From Malurus cyaneus samueli (taxonomy: Eukaryota > Chordata > Aves > Passeriformes > Maluridae), in assembly GCA_009741485.1 (NCBI GenBank), contig CM019216.1:43048253-43112252 (forward strand): a stretch of 64,000 bases of DNA, in the 5' to 3' direction. Shown here piece by piece: positions 25,662-38,462 of this stretch (within the stretch, counting starts at the first letter, position 1; the number at the start of each line of letters is the position of its first letter). A model generated the notes under the pieces. The model was not told where the DNA came from, did not search any database, and saw nothing but the letters and a program-made list of their open reading frames with translations. The position numbers were made by a program, and so were the translations under genes.

Positions 25662-28600
25662 TTTTTTTTATGTAAGGGCTATTTTTTTCCTGGTGTAACA
25701 CTGAACACAAAAAGCACACAGTGATGCACACAGTGATACACACAGGATTTAGTGAACCCTGATTCTCAAAGGGGAACACAGCTGGGGTGTCTTCACTTTA
25801 TTCATAAAGTGGCTTAAGGGCTCCCATAGTTTTTCTCTGAAATACTAGACAGAAAATGGCTGTGCACAATGCAGAGCATGTGTGCTCTTAGCCTGTTTAT
25901 ATTCTGGATGTGTCAGACTTCCAGCACATGAGCAGATGAGTTTTCCAGCTCATGTACATTGAATCTAACAAACCCAGCTCTGCAGTGTATGGATCCTCTC
26001 TGCTTGCAGAGCAGGCAGGCTCAGAGGATTCATTTCCACAAAGAGAAGTGTGCCATGCATGTGATTTGCTGTGTGTGAGTCCATCTTCCTGCGCAGCAGT
26101 TGGGTCAGATCTCCTGCCAGGATTTCTGCAATCCCTTACAGGATTTGCAGGCGAGTAGAGAGCAGCCCTTGCCCTGCAGCTGGCACTGTAGATGTGCTCC
26201 AGCTTCAGCATTCTGCTGCTCCTGCAAAGGCATCCTCAGGTCTGGACGGCCCCATGCTCAGCAGAGGTGTGGGAGGCACAGAGGAATCCAGTTTCAGCCA
26301 ACACCTCCAGGGTGTTTCGGCACCCAGGGGCATGACAGACCCATTGGGCATCCTGAAATAGAGTGTAAAGTAGGAGTCTAACAAGGACCCCCAGCCATCG
26401 GTGTTCAGTAACTTTATTCACATTTATTCATGTGCTTCTCCTGCGTGTCAGCATCTGTGCTGTGCTCTGCAGCTTTCTCAGGCTCCCCTGCGCTCCAGCT
26501 GTGGTGCTTAGCACAGGACTGGTCCTGAGGTCTTCCTCCTGACTTCATGAACACAATTCCTCCCCTGATGAAAACAGTATGATGCCAGCTGAATGTCAAG
26601 GTTTTGCTCTTCACCTCTTAAAATACCTATGAATGTTACAAAAGCTTGTAGTGCTACATTTTTAATGGGCATCACATCTGTACATCTCTAGAATGATCTG
26701 TCTATATGAACAACAGCTGAAACACCTCGATCTGTACTGCTGCCAAAACACTTTATTTATATCACATTCATCAACACAGAAGGAGTTGGTTATTTTTATA
26801 AGGAAAATGACACCAAGTCCTCTTTCAAATATTTGAAATATTTTTGGCCAATCACATTTTTATAATCCTTATACAGCTGTTTCATACTGAAACAAAACAT
26901 TGTTCCGTACACGATGAACATGCCAGGACCTCCCCTCTGATTTTATTAGTCCCTTTGCACAAACATGTGAGAGATGAGACTGAACACACACACAAAAAAG
27001 CAATGTGATATAAATCCATGTTTCTGTGGGCAGTCAGCTTGTTATGCTCCACACTGGCAGTATCAGCAGCTCGTGTGGGATCATGCCACAAGGGCACAAC
27101 ATGGAGGCACCCAAAATGTGAGGTGAAAGGAGAAGTGGAAAAAAGTATGGTCTTTTATGGAACTACTGGGGGCTGGCTTCCCTCCTGGTATTCTTTGGTC
27201 AGTGACAAGGGACTGCAGGCACTGACCATCCTGGTCTTCTCCTGTGGAAAAGACTTCAAGGTGTGACCTGTGGAGTTTATGTGACTGAATGAAGGTATGG
27301 TCAAACATGATTAGAGCAGGCCATGCTTTGTTCATTTTGCTCAAGTGAAACATCCACTGCCAGCAAGACTCAAAAGGCTGATACTTCTTTCTGCCCTACC
27401 AGCCCAGAAACCAGTGGTCACTGAAGCACAGCCTATCTTCTTTCCATTTCATTTTTAAGTCTACTGTTCTTCTGTGTCTTGTTAATACCCAATGGACCAA
27501 AGGATTTATTGCTTTATACAGTTCCACATTACCTGAGAAGAGAGCAAGTAGATTTACTCCAGACTTACACTGCTAGGATTGGTATCAGGCACATTTATTT
27601 GTAAACACTTCTTTTATTTGCTCTCCCAGCTGGGTGGCTTCAGAGCCTGCAAAATGAGAGGCACTATTTTTAATGTCTCATTCAAACAGCAGTGTGGTAG
27701 AAGTGGCAAATAATAGCTGCTTTCAATACAGGAAACAACACACAGTGCAACTGTTCCTATTTTATAAGTTATATTAAAAAATCACTTCATGCTGATTGTA
27801 ATAATTATTTGTGCTACTCCAGCCCATAAACCTTAATTTATGAGTTTACTGTTAATCAATGCTGTAGTTGTAGCTTTTGTTTTGTGTGTGTGTGCATAAG
27901 TTTGTGAATTTTAAAATGCTGGAGAAGCTACTCAGTAAGTTGTAAAAGGTGATTTGGGAAATAATTTTCATAAGAACCTTAATAAAATAGCAAATATAGA
28001 TAATGTACTGAAAACATTATCAATAAGGATTACAAAGGAACAAAATGTTGTTTTTACATGGATATCCTTAATCTGTATCCTTAACAAATGTTTTGGGGAT
28101 TTTTTTTTCTGAAATTGGGCCTACAATAGGTAATTTTCCTTTAACTGGCATAATGTTTTGTTTGAATATGAAACATTGCATTAATACTATGCCTACAATG
28201 CCAGACAATTTCCAGCCTGTGCTATGAGACAGAAAAACATTACATAGTATAGAGGCGTCAAGAAGATGTTTTTTAAATATGGGAAATAACAAAACTTATT
28301 CTCTGCTTTGTTCCAAGAAATGGGATTTAGGCTGATTTGGAAAAAAACAAAAAAAAAAACAAAACCCCTCAAAAATATAATCAGCCAGAGGAAAGTGCTT
28401 TGCGTGAGAATACAAAAATTTGGCAGAGAAACAAGTAAATAGAAGCACTGTCATACTGACGTGTTGGGCAACATTAATAATGGGAGGTTTCAAATATCAT
28501 ATAAACAAAAATAATGATACAATTAGATGAATGTTTTTCAAATTAAAGAAAAATAAGATTACCAATTGCCCTCTGAGACAGGGGTAGTAATGTGTAGGGA

Positions 28601-29969
28601 GTTCTGGTACTTCGTATTCAACCTTCAAGCTCTGGAGTGCTTCGTAATGCCCAAGCTGTGGGAAGAGAAAGTAAACTCAGAGATGGATGGGGAACAGGGT
28701 TAAGAGGGAATCTAAAGTCTTACTGAGCAGACGAATATACAACTAAGCACTCGGTATTTTTCTGGTACAGGGCAAAAAGAATTGCAGGTGATTTCTGGCT
28801 GAACACTTGTAATCACAGCTTGGGCTACTGAGCACAGTTGCCTTCACAGAGGCAAGATTTTTGTGGGGAAGCAGGCATTTTCTTTTCTGGAGTAAAACTG
28901 TTTCTAGGAGTCAAATGAGGAGGTTTTGCATTAATCCTTTATTTCTGCAAGTTATTAAAACACCATGCAGAGTGTGTGCATAACTGGCAACTTTATCACA
29001 TGCTGGGCCAAGTACATGGGGTCTGTGCTTGGGAAACCTGCTGAGAAAATCCTGAAGAAAGCCTGGTGCTCTATTGTTGGCAGAACTTGTGCCAGGCAGA
29101 GCTGTTGTGGGGAACAGATGGGGTGTGCACCCTCTTCACACCTCCGCTTTGCTGGCTGTTTCCCTTTTGTATTTGGGGATGTTGAGACGAAGAGGAACAT
29201 CCAGACCCATGCAGGAGTAATTAAAAATTCCACTGGGCTCTCTTATATCCCCAAACTGTCTCTTAAGAGGAAAAGAAACCCCAGGAGTTTCAAGGTCAGT
29301 TCAAGAGGATGTTAATTATTGCTGTAAATACAGATCAGCTCTGGATTGGTTAGGCTTTTTGTTCTTTTCATTTTTATCTCAGAGACAAGAGTGTGCGGAA
29401 GTGCATACCCTGTCCCTGACCCTTGTGTTCCTGGACGTCTGACTGGAGGAAAAACTTCCACGCAGAGCAGAGAGGTCTGAGGGAAGAGGTAGAGAGAGAA
29501 GGGTTGAAGAGCCAGAAAAGCTGCTGTTCACATATGAGCAGGAAGATTAACCATCTGTGAAACTGCTCTTTTAGTGAACAGTCCTTTCTTTTCCCAAAAA
29601 GGTGGTGTTTTCTCACTGTCATCAGGACATGAGAAATCTTCACTCTCTGCTGTTTGATGCTGAACATTCAATCGAGAGCTGATTGTTTTTATTTTGTGAA
29701 AGGCGATTCTAAAGAAAAAAAAAGCAAAATTATTCTGTCTTATAGTGGTATCTGGACTCCTTGACAAGAAAATACAGCTTCCTACCAGAAGCCTATTTTA
29801 TTTTTTTTCTCCAGGCTGAAACTATTATTCTGCTGCAGAAAGCAAAGGGTTTGTCTCCCTTCCCATAAAAACTCCACCCATTTTAATAGGAAAGAGAAAC
29901 TTTTATTCTTCCTGCTTCTGGTCCTCATCTAGACCTTCACAATCTTGTAATATGTTTATACTGGAAAAT

Positions 29970-30040
29970 AGGGATATATATTTATTCCCCATTTTGCAGA
30001 TGGATAATTAAGGCAAAAGTGGACTAAACACTACAGGTTG
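29970..30040 (+). mobile_element. MIR/CORE-type SINE relic
   Basis: The segment TTATTCCCCATTTTGCAGATGG followed by a degenerate AATTAAGGCAAAAG closely follows the well-known MIR core (CCCCATTTTACAGATG...GAAACTGAGGCACAGAG). Similarity fades after about 30030. It is an ancient, non-coding SINE fragment. The exact family within the CORE-SINE group cannot be told by eye. Confidence 0.55.
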
Positions 30041-32799
30041 ATTGGAGCCCAGCTCAGCAGTCTCGGGATCAACACTGAAGACCGTGAACCCGAGTTAGGA
30101 GCTCTGCTGAAGCTGCTGCAAAGCAGGGAAGGACGATGCTGTGACAGCCAAGTACCCGCACATGTGAGTGTCTGTAGATCCAGAGCTCCTGCTCCCACCA
30201 TCACTCTGTCAGTGACACCCAAACAGGAATAACTGGAGGGCACTTTACCTGAAGAAAGGATCTAGGTGACACATGTCCACAAAAGGTCTTTGATGCCAGG
30301 CAGTTCAGCAAGAGGCAGTGCAGTGTGCCTGGCCATCCCTGGGAGATAAAGGCAGGAGAGCTGTGCAGGGAATGAGCCCATTCCCTCTCTGCCTTGTGAC
30401 AGAGCCTGAGTCCCTTCTCTCTTCCCAGAAGAGCAGGGCTAGGCTGTGCATATTCACATTTATACCCTCTCCTCCTGCCCATCCGAGATCATTCTCCCCT
30501 GTCACCTGTCCCTGCTCCTCCCGGCAGGCCATCAGCAGGGTTGTGTTGGCAGTGGCAGCTCCAGCCATGGGGATGTTTGAGCAGGGCTGCTGTGTTTGTG
30601 GTGGGGAATGGTGGAGAAGGAGATCTCTGCCAAGGCAGGCGAAGGGGGCCGTGGAGACAGATGGCTGGGAGCACAGGGAGCAGTGCCTGCGTGGGGAACA
30701 GCGTGGGGGAGGTTGCACAACTCGGAGCTGCTCTCCCCTTGGCAGTCCAGGCCGGATTTCTGCTGCGGGCACTTACACTGTGATAACAATCACAACCAGC
30801 GACCTCCCGACATGCTTTATCTCTTCTTTCTACCCTTTGGTTTTGATTTGGGATTTTTCTGGATGCAACACTCCTTTCTGATTATTCTGGAAGCTCTTGG
30901 GGGATTTGTAACAGCAATACTATATGGTAGGTTTGGCTGGGAAACTTCTCTTTGACAAAAAAATGTTGAGGTTTGGAAGCTTATTTTTGTTCTCTGTTTA
31001 AATAAAATCAAAGTCTTGCAAAGGCTGTTTTGGAAATGGAGCAGAGCAATCTGTTAGGGACCCACGGGGTGGTAGGAGTTCCTTGTTTGGAGCTGAGCAC
31101 AACATGATTATGGGTTTTGGTCTCTGCTCACCTAAAAGTGGGCCCTAGGCAGGGATTATTCAGAGGTGCTGCTCCTTTGTTTTGGTTCAGATTAGAAATT
31201 CCATTCTGGATGTCATTACAGAAAACCAATATACTTTCATTAGAAAAATTTCATTGCAATGTATTTGTATTTTCTTTTGAAGAACTCCAGTTCAACCTGA
31301 AGCTGAGGCCATGCCACAGAAATTAAGTATGCAAGCTCTCAGCATTCATTTCACTTTTCTTTTAAGCATGTGTTAGGCTACATAGCTTAACTTTGTGTTT
31401 ATTTTTTTTAATTTTAAACTGTGCCATTTAAAAAATAACAACATAAATCAAAAGCACAGCCACTGAACTTCTGTGGGAAATGGCCTGGCTTGCCTCTCAG
31501 CCACTGCTTGCCAACTTCACTTCAGAAAGTCATCTGGCTCTGGAGCTGCCTTCAGAATGTGCTGAAGGGATTCCAAGGCATGTACAAGATTAGCAAAATC
31601 ATTTCGGGAGCAACAACAACACAGCTCTCCACTTCAGGGCCCAGTTGGGCTGGAGGGGTGAGCCAACAGCGATCTTGTGAAATTCAAGGAGGAACAATGC
31701 AAACTCCTGGATGTCTGAGGGAAAAGCCCTGCGAGGGTGGAGGATGGGGGTGGCTGGGCTGGGGAGCAGCTCTGTGGGAGTCACTGGTGCCTTGGGGCAT
31801 CGTGAGCCATTCAGGAGCCAACAGACACCAGACATGGCCCATCTGTGCATCCTGGGATTGGATTAACCCCCTCTATCTGCACTCGTGAGACCATACAGTG
31901 CTTGGTTTTGGAGCCCCCTCAATAAAAAAACATGGACAAGCTGGTGTGTGCTCATTGAGGGGCCCCCAGGCTGGCCAGAGCCAGAGCAGTTCCCTGTGTG
32001 GAAAGGTTGAGGGATGGGCTGATTCTGTGTGGGGCAGAGATGGCTCCAGCGGGGCTGGGCAAGAGTGACACAGTTTCCTCACAGCAATGGGAGCAACAAT
32101 GCTGATTTTGCTGTTTTGTGCTCCATTCCTGATAAAACTCCACACTAATGGTTGTGTAATTTATCAGAGCTGCATCCTGACAGTCCTAGAAAGAAGGGAC
32201 CTGTGGTTGGAAAGACAGACTATTTCACCTCCTCCTGGCACAGGAAAGAAAGAGTACTGCCTGGGGGGCAACAGGAGCCACAGTCCCTTACCTGCACCCC
32301 TGGCTTTGGAAGCTGCCCCATGGTGGCATACATGTATCTAGGTTACACTTTTTAAAAGGATGGGGAAAGTTTTGCTGCCGCATACACTCCACTGAAGACC
32401 CAGGGAAAATATCCACTGGAAATGCTAGTATTTTGTTTAAACCTGCAGAGAAATTTCACATCCCCGTACCTCCCCACCCACTACTGCCTCAGCGTGTCTC
32501 CTAATAACATGGTCTAGCCCTAGAGATGGAACAGATCTATAAGTTCATCTCATCCATCTCTCTTGAATTCAGAATTGTGTCCTGTAATGGGTGATTTCAA
32601 ATGGTTTCGCCAGTCAAGTTTTAACAAACTCCCATTTTCCGATTTCTTGAAACACTAATCCCCAATAGATGTCACTGTTTAGTAAATGTCACATGGAGAA
32701 AACTGCTTTAAGGGATACCACTGTTCAGAGTTGAACTATCTTGCATCTTCAACTGGCAAGAAGTAAAGGACACATACTTCTTTCAGGGGATGGGGGATT

Positions 32800-33190
32800 T
32801 ACTTTCATTGGCTTTTTTAGTTTTTTCCAGCTGCATACATTACAGATATTTATAACATGACTCTACTCTTCATGTAATAAAATCAATTAGAACTCAATTT
32901 CTCAGTCTTTGATTGGATCAATCTCTTTGCAAATGAATCCATTGTGAATGAATTTACAGCATGAGACTTTTCTTCCCATTCGGTGGAAAGGGGTCTTATT
33001 TCACTACCAATCATGTGTGACAATCTAATACAGGCATGATACATTCATGCAGATGGGAGACCACTTTGCCATTTAGGGGGCATTAATGACATTTATTTGT
33101 CATTTCACAGAAGGCCTTTGTTGTATTATCACCTCTAATCTTATTTTCCGTGTCTAACAGAAAATATATTAATACTTGCTTCTTAAAGAA
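32800..33190. promoter_or_regulatory. Motif-dense AT-rich block, possible conserved enhancer
   Basis: This stretch is free of repeats and packs many developmental transcription-factor-like words into about 400 bases. They include a TCF/LEF-type CTTTGAT (32907-32913), a palindromic GATTGGATCAATC (32911-32923), an octamer-like TTTGCAAAT (32926-32934), E-boxes CATGTG (33012-33017) and CAGATGG (33050-33056), and a perfect inverted repeat AATGACA/TGTCATT with a 6-base loop (33085-33104) containing homeobox-type TAAT. The texture resembles conserved non-coding elements, but short motifs occur by chance in AT-rich DNA. Only a cross-species alignment could establish this. Confidence 0.2.
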
Positions 33191-33651
33191 ATGTTGCAGC
33201 TTCTTCTTGATGTTGCCCCAGGCTTATCTCCAGTCTTGTGAGGCTGGGGCTGAGAACATGCTCAGCATTTGGAAGAGAGGAGCTGGGGAGTTCGAGTGAG
33301 AAACGTTTCCATCTGAGGGGAAACCAGACTGCAAGACTCTGCTAAAAATTTCAGCCCTTAAAAGTGGTGGGGCTTGCTGAACTGGGGTTTTGTTTCAGCC
33401 CTGGAAAATGACAGGAATCCATTGTGCAAATTGTGTGCAGATGTGGGGCTGGGTATCACACATAACCCGCATTCTTAGCTGTTTGCATGTCGGATTTCAT
33501 TTGCAGACCATATCCAATTTTCAAATTGCACTCTCTTTCTTTTTCACTCGCAGAAGTGGTGGCAACTGTGGCCAAATCCCAATGCTCCCTGGCTGGTGGA
33601 GGGGGAGCCCACTCAGGAAAGAAGTTTCTTCTTGCCTTGCTGTGCCCCCAC

Positions 33652-33688
33652 GGGGGAGATGGAGGAAGAGGAGGAGAGAGGAGAGAGC
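33652..33688 (+). repeat. Purine-rich GGA tract
   Basis: A run of 37 bases made of G and A, apart from one T, with GGA and GA units. Such homopurine tracts can adopt triplex structures, and they are common by slippage. No gene context is seen. Confidence 0.7.
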
Positions 33689-35833
33689 ACGGGAGCCCAG
33701 CACCTCCAGTTATGGGATTGCACCCCATCCCTTTGTGATGGATGTCCTTCCTGCTGCCCCAGGGCTGCATTCCCACATGAGCCCTTAGGGCTGGGCCAGC
33801 AGGACTACGACCATGCTGCTCCCCCACCTAAGCTCCTCACTGTGACACATCCATCTTTTGTCCTCCTGTGCACGTGTGGCTGCCCGTGCTGCATTGTAAA
33901 GCTAGAAAAGGAGGCAAAAGAGGTTGTATCAAGGTTAGCTGATTCGTAGTTGTATTCTGGATATAGTTTTGTACGTACACAGTGTGTAAAGTATGCTACC
34001 TACCAGCAAAGCATTCCACTTATCCCAGGGAGGGCTGGGCTGTTCCAGTTTATCTTATACAGCGTACATTTTTGTTGTCTACAATGGATAGAGATGAGCC
34101 TTGAGGGAATTGATAAAACTCATGCCGAGAAGTTTTAACTTAGACATGCATAAGGAATAAATTAATTTTTAATACATTTTTCAAGAAGCACTTTTTTGGC
34201 TCAAGACCATCATGCCTGGTATGTTTATAAAGGCACACATAGCATGCTCCAGTTAAGAGTCTGTCAGTGTTTCCATTGTAAACCCTATTTTCCGAGGCTT
34301 ATATTATAATTCCAATATAAAACTCAATCCAGGCAAGAGAAAACTGGCATCAGTGTGGGCCTGGGAGTTATGTTTTCTTAGTGATTTTTTAAATTTAGTT
34401 TTTCTCTTATCAATGTTTGATTGATGTTAACTAATAAGAATACTTTCATCTTTAGTGATTGCTAAACTTTAAATCATAATGTACTCTGTATTCTAATGAG
34501 TTACTTGGTGTATAAATGAACTTTTGTTTGGTTTTCACACTCACACAGCTTAAAAACATTTCCAAAGATCTAGTTTGCATTTTGTAAGCCATTAAACAAT
34601 TTTCTGCGATGCCCTACAATAGCATTTAGGAAAAAGAAATAGTATCCCAAGTAGGAATTGGAACCATAAAGTCCCACAGAAGCTCTCTAGCTATGCCCCT
34701 AGAAGTGCTGTGGTGTGTTTTGCAGTTGGGACTCCTGGCCCTGCTGTGCAGCTGTTGCAGCCCTGCTGGCAGGTGATGGATGGTGAAAGCTCACTGGGTG
34801 AAGTTCAGCTCTCCAGCAGAGAGCAGGCTTAATTGGCATCACCGAGAGGTGGAGACACCAGTGAACACAGCAACCCTCCCCTCATGCAGGTTTTTCCTTC
34901 CCTTAAACACACACGCTCACAAGACCTCCACAGGAAGCGAAGGGCTCACAATTATATTCACGCAGCCTAAAAAAAGGGCTAATATTAGTTTTAAACAAAA
35001 AAGTCTTATTATTCAATATCTGCTCATGAAAGCAGAAAAATCCAGTGTTAGTCTAATGATGCAGTTTTGCCCTTATCAGCTTCTTTTTGCCCATAGGCTT
35101 TGTAAAAGTCCCCTAGCACTGGGTAACCTCATATACCATATGTGCTGCCTGCAATAAGTACCTCAGCACAACAGGGCAGATTAAGGACAGAGCTTCCGCC
35201 CACCCTTTGAAGATTTATGTCAGACCTTTTAACCTCCTGTGAAAACAGTTTGGTGATTTAATTCTTTTTATGATACTCAACAACAGCTTTCATACTTCCA
35301 CAAACACTATGTAGCTCTCATACCATAAACAGTCATAAACGGAGCCAGACTTCTCCATGTTGGAGTAAGGTATGACAGAAAGCAGTGGAGTTTGAGGATT
35401 TGTGAATTTTCTTTCCTGACAGTTGGGGTTCACAAAACTTGTTGAGTTCATAAAGTTTTCCCTTCCCACTAATCCTCTTTTCACCCTAATTTAAACAAAC
35501 AAATACATATTTTTTTTTGTGTTTCACATTAGAATTGGTCTTGAAATTAAAGCCTGACACATATGGAGACCATATACAGTGCAACGTATCTGCAGTGTGC
35601 TTGCCCCTTGTCTCCCTCATTGGGCTGAACACCACACATGTAAGGAATGTCAAGACAGCCTCCCTAAAAGACTTGCCTGTGTTATGGACAGATATGGAGC
35701 TTTCCAGCTTTTATCCACTAAAGAAAGCCTACCTAGGTGTATTTTAGGCCTCCTTTTGTAGTTTTCATATGCCTCACAACCATGAATGGATGTATCACAC
35801 ACTGCATTACCGAGCAGTACTTTTATAGTCGTG

Positions 35834-35925
35834 GAGCTGAATCAGAGAGAGTTTAAATGACTTGGTGAAAGTCACACAGGAAATTTGTGACAGAGTCAAG
35901 TGCTTCCTGAAAGCCAATGTACTGT
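35834..35925 (+). mobile_element. MIR/CORE-type SINE relic, first of a pair
   Basis: The order of blocks matches the MIR core: GAGCTGA, then CAGAGAGAGTTTAAATGACTT, then GTCACACAGGAAATTTGTG, then ACAGAGTCA. In MIR the same positions read GAAACTGAGGCACAGAGAG, GTTAAGTGACTTGCCCAAGG, TCACACAG and GGCAGAGC. It is an ancient fragment without coding capacity. The same family recurs about 200 bases downstream in the same orientation. Confidence 0.65.
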
Positions 35926-36121
35926 TTTCAATTATTGTTTTTCTTGCTCTTTTTTGGCAGTATTCAAAGCAGGGGTGAATCCTGTGTAGAGTATTCATCT
36001 TTGTGTATGTACTCATTAGGAGAAGATCTGCAGACCTTTCTCCAAAGGGCATCTCTAAGGACAGAGAGGAGACAAAGGGCAGGAGACAAGACTCGTTAGC
36101 TGCACCCCACGCACGTGTCAA

Positions 36122-36255
36122 AAACCGAAACACAGAGCCAATAATGTGGTCTGCTCCAGGCCACACAGGAAGTTTGTAGCAGAGACAGGGAATTTAATCT
36201 GTGTCCCCGGAATCCCAGTCCAGGGCTTTCAATGTTTTCTTTAACCAGTTCATAT
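36122..36255 (+). mobile_element. MIR/CORE-type SINE relic, second of a pair
   Basis: The blocks AAACACAGAGCCAATAA, GGCCACACAGGAAGTTTGTA, GCAGAGACAGGGAATTTAA and CCCAGTCCAGGGCTTTCAA occur in the order expected for the central and right part of a MIR-like SINE (CACACAGGAAGT...GGCAGAGC.GGGAATTGAACC...CCCAGTCCAGTGC). This is the longest of the three relics in the window. It shares the CACACAGGAARTTTGT core with the copy at 35834-35925. Confidence 0.65.
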
Positions 36256-36929
36256 TTCATATGATACTCAGTCTATACCATATAGTCTTGGAAATACTTT
36301 ATTTATTTATTTTTACTCTCCCTTCCTCTCTGAAATAATCTAATCCAGGAACATTTTTACCGAACTTCTGAACCTTTGATGTTTAAGTAGGTTCAAAATT
36401 AAGCAAAATGTGTTTTCATGTCGTTAATTGCGATCCCTGTGTCTGGATCTTTTAGCAGCCTCCACATGGTTAATTTCAAACTCGCATGTCAGCCTGGAGG
36501 AAAAGAAAAAACCAAACACATCAGGTCCCATTAAATGTGTTAAACATTTTAACTGTACAAATGTGGAGTGAGGTAGATCTTTTGAAAACTGAATCAGGAG
36601 AATGACAGGAGTCTGTGTATATACTTCCTCCTGCCTGGGCTGAAGGTCATTATTTTGAACTAAAAGCTGACCCCTTTGGCCTCTGGAAGGCCATTATGCT
36701 TAATGGCCTGAGCTAATTTGTTGTGCTACAGGGTTGGCTGATCTTTATTTTAATCTGCACCTTCTCCTGCTCTTGTGGGGAAAGCAACTGCTCTGATATA
36801 ATCCAGTTGGCACCAAATTGCCTAAAGGAGGGAACAGGCAGGCAGACGGGAGGCAGGACTATACAGTAATTTACTGAGGATTGACTTTCTTGACAAAAAT
36901 AATGAAAAAAAAAATCAAGGAAAGGCAAA

Positions 36930-36960
36930 ACATATGTATACATGTGCACACACGTGTGCA
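36930..36960. other. 31-nt alternating purine-pyrimidine tract (Z-DNA prone)
   Basis: From 36930 to 36960 every base alternates between purine and pyrimidine, with TGTATACATGTGCACACACG in the middle. Alternating CA/TG and CG steps are the classic requirement for Z-DNA. The tract is also nearly self-complementary, so cruciform pairing is possible. The regulatory meaning is unknown because no gene is seen nearby. Confidence 0.7.
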
Positions 36961-38430
36961 GAGAGTGAAGAGAATGAGGTAGCAGGAGAGTGAACCAGGG
37001 CAGATGGAATGGCAAAGAGAGAATGAGGGAAATTGTGATAAAGAAAGACACACTTTCACAAGGAAATCTACATTTTTAACCATATTTTCCTCTATTTGAC
37101 ACACTTTTAAAAAATAGCACCCACGTGATTTGCTGCCAGGAAACAGAGATAGTTTTGTTAGTACTCTTTTTCACAAAATCAAGTACCTATTTGAAAAGCA
37201 AAATCCCTTTGCCAGCCACATGTGTCCATGTATCTTCTGGCATTACTAACCAGGCTGTTGTGAGTGACACGATCAAAAATCAGCTAAAACAGAAAGCAAA
37301 CACATAAAGAGCATCAGCTGTTAGTCACATTCTCAGAGGGGAGGGAAAATCTCATGGGGTGCTGCTCTCACAACATTTTTACAGGCAGCACTGTTTTTGT
37401 CTCTTTGAAACCTTTCTTCAGGTCCTCAGTCCTGGAAGGAACAGCATTGCTCAGATGGGGGATGGAGCTCACCACCAGCAGGGCTGGAGTTGCAGGATTT
37501 CTGGACAAAGAGGAAGACAGGCTCTTGTCCCTTCTCTACCCTCAGCAATTTCCTCTGCTCCAAATGGCAGTGTGTCACAGAGCCTTTCTATCTTAGCTGA
37601 TATAAATTTGCATTTGCTCCCTCCTTTGCTGATCCTGGTCTTCTGCATGCATCCTGTGCCCAGGGTAAGGAGAGAGAACACAGTGAAAAAATGTCAAATC
37701 AGCAGCAAACTGAAGACTTTACAGCTTGCAGGAGCTCGCATGCAGAGGAGCAAAGCTGCTTTACATATGTGTGCTTTTGTATCTGCAGTCACACATGCAT
37801 GAAATGCCCTAGAGATGTGCACAGCATGACCAGCTATTGCCAATCACAGGTCCTTGTTCCTCCCTTTTCCCCTCTAATTTTCCACAGTCTGCTGGTCTCG
37901 CTGATATCTTGTCTAACGTGCTGTGGTTGGCTGTTCGGGGAGGCTTGGACACTCTGCTCCATATCTGTACCGTGCAGAAAACTGCAGAAGTGACAGTGCC
38001 TCGGAGCTGTGCTGTGGTGATTTCCCCCTCTGCACCCACTGCAGCTGGCAGCAAGCAGCGCTTCCCTCGAGGCTCCAGTCCTTCCCTCGGCGGCTGTGGT
38101 TCCTTCTGTGCTGGAGCCTTCTGGATGTGGGTGGTGAAAGCCACAGATATCCCTGATCCTGTCATTGAGGCTGCCCCCCCAGACAACCCAGTCCATGGAA
38201 ATGCGGTGTTTGTTTCCGCGGCCCAGCCTTGAGCTGAGGTCTGTCCCTGTTAATGGTGTCTGGGCTGCTGTGACTAAATTATCTACAACAGTAGCCTTGA
38301 CATTCAGGGCTGGGATGGAAAGCTTAAGATAATATGCTCAGGTGTCTGAATTCTGAAATATATAAGAATTATGCTCTTGTACTTAATAAAATAAAAAAAA
38401 AAATAATAAAAAAAACCACACACAGGTGAG

Positions 38431-38462
38431 TTTCTATTACATTTCTGTAAATGTAATAGAAA
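38431..38462. other. Perfect 14-bp hairpin with 4-nt loop
   Basis: The arm TTTCTATTACATTT (38431-38444) is exactly complementary to AAATGTAATAGAAA (38449-38462), with CTGT as the loop. Pairing ends cleanly on both sides. An A-rich stretch (about 38387-38417) lies just upstream. A perfect 14-bp stem with so short a loop is unlikely by chance in 64 kb, even in AT-rich DNA. It is too short for a microRNA precursor and may be the scar of a template-switch or inverted-duplication event. Confidence 0.85.

Larger units (their letters stand above)
25660..33960. other. GC-richer mosaic without recognisable genes
   Basis: GC-richer patches at about 25900-26620, 26880-27420, 28960-29300, 30020-30780, 31490-32340 and 33390-33900 alternate with AT-rich DNA. 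The patches hold many overlapping open frames on both strands, up to 187 codons at 30318-30881. The open frames are explained by base composition, with no domain, signal peptide or conserved motif recognised. CpG dinucleotides look sparse, so I do not call a CpG island. The region also contains one MIR relic (29970-30040) and a purine-rich tract (33652-33688). Confidence 0.5.

Noticed and set aside
25897..26620. Possible LTR or processed pseudogene in a GC-richer block, with TTTATT twice at 26411-26430 suggesting reversed polyadenylation signals
   Set aside because: No terminal repeat pair, poly-A tail, target-site duplication or recognisable protein could be identified.
30318..30881. 187-codon plus-strand open frame, with a 155-codon minus-strand frame over the same bases
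   Set aside because: Frames are open on several strands at once in a GC-richer patch, as expected when stop codons are rare. No motif or domain is recognisable in any of them.
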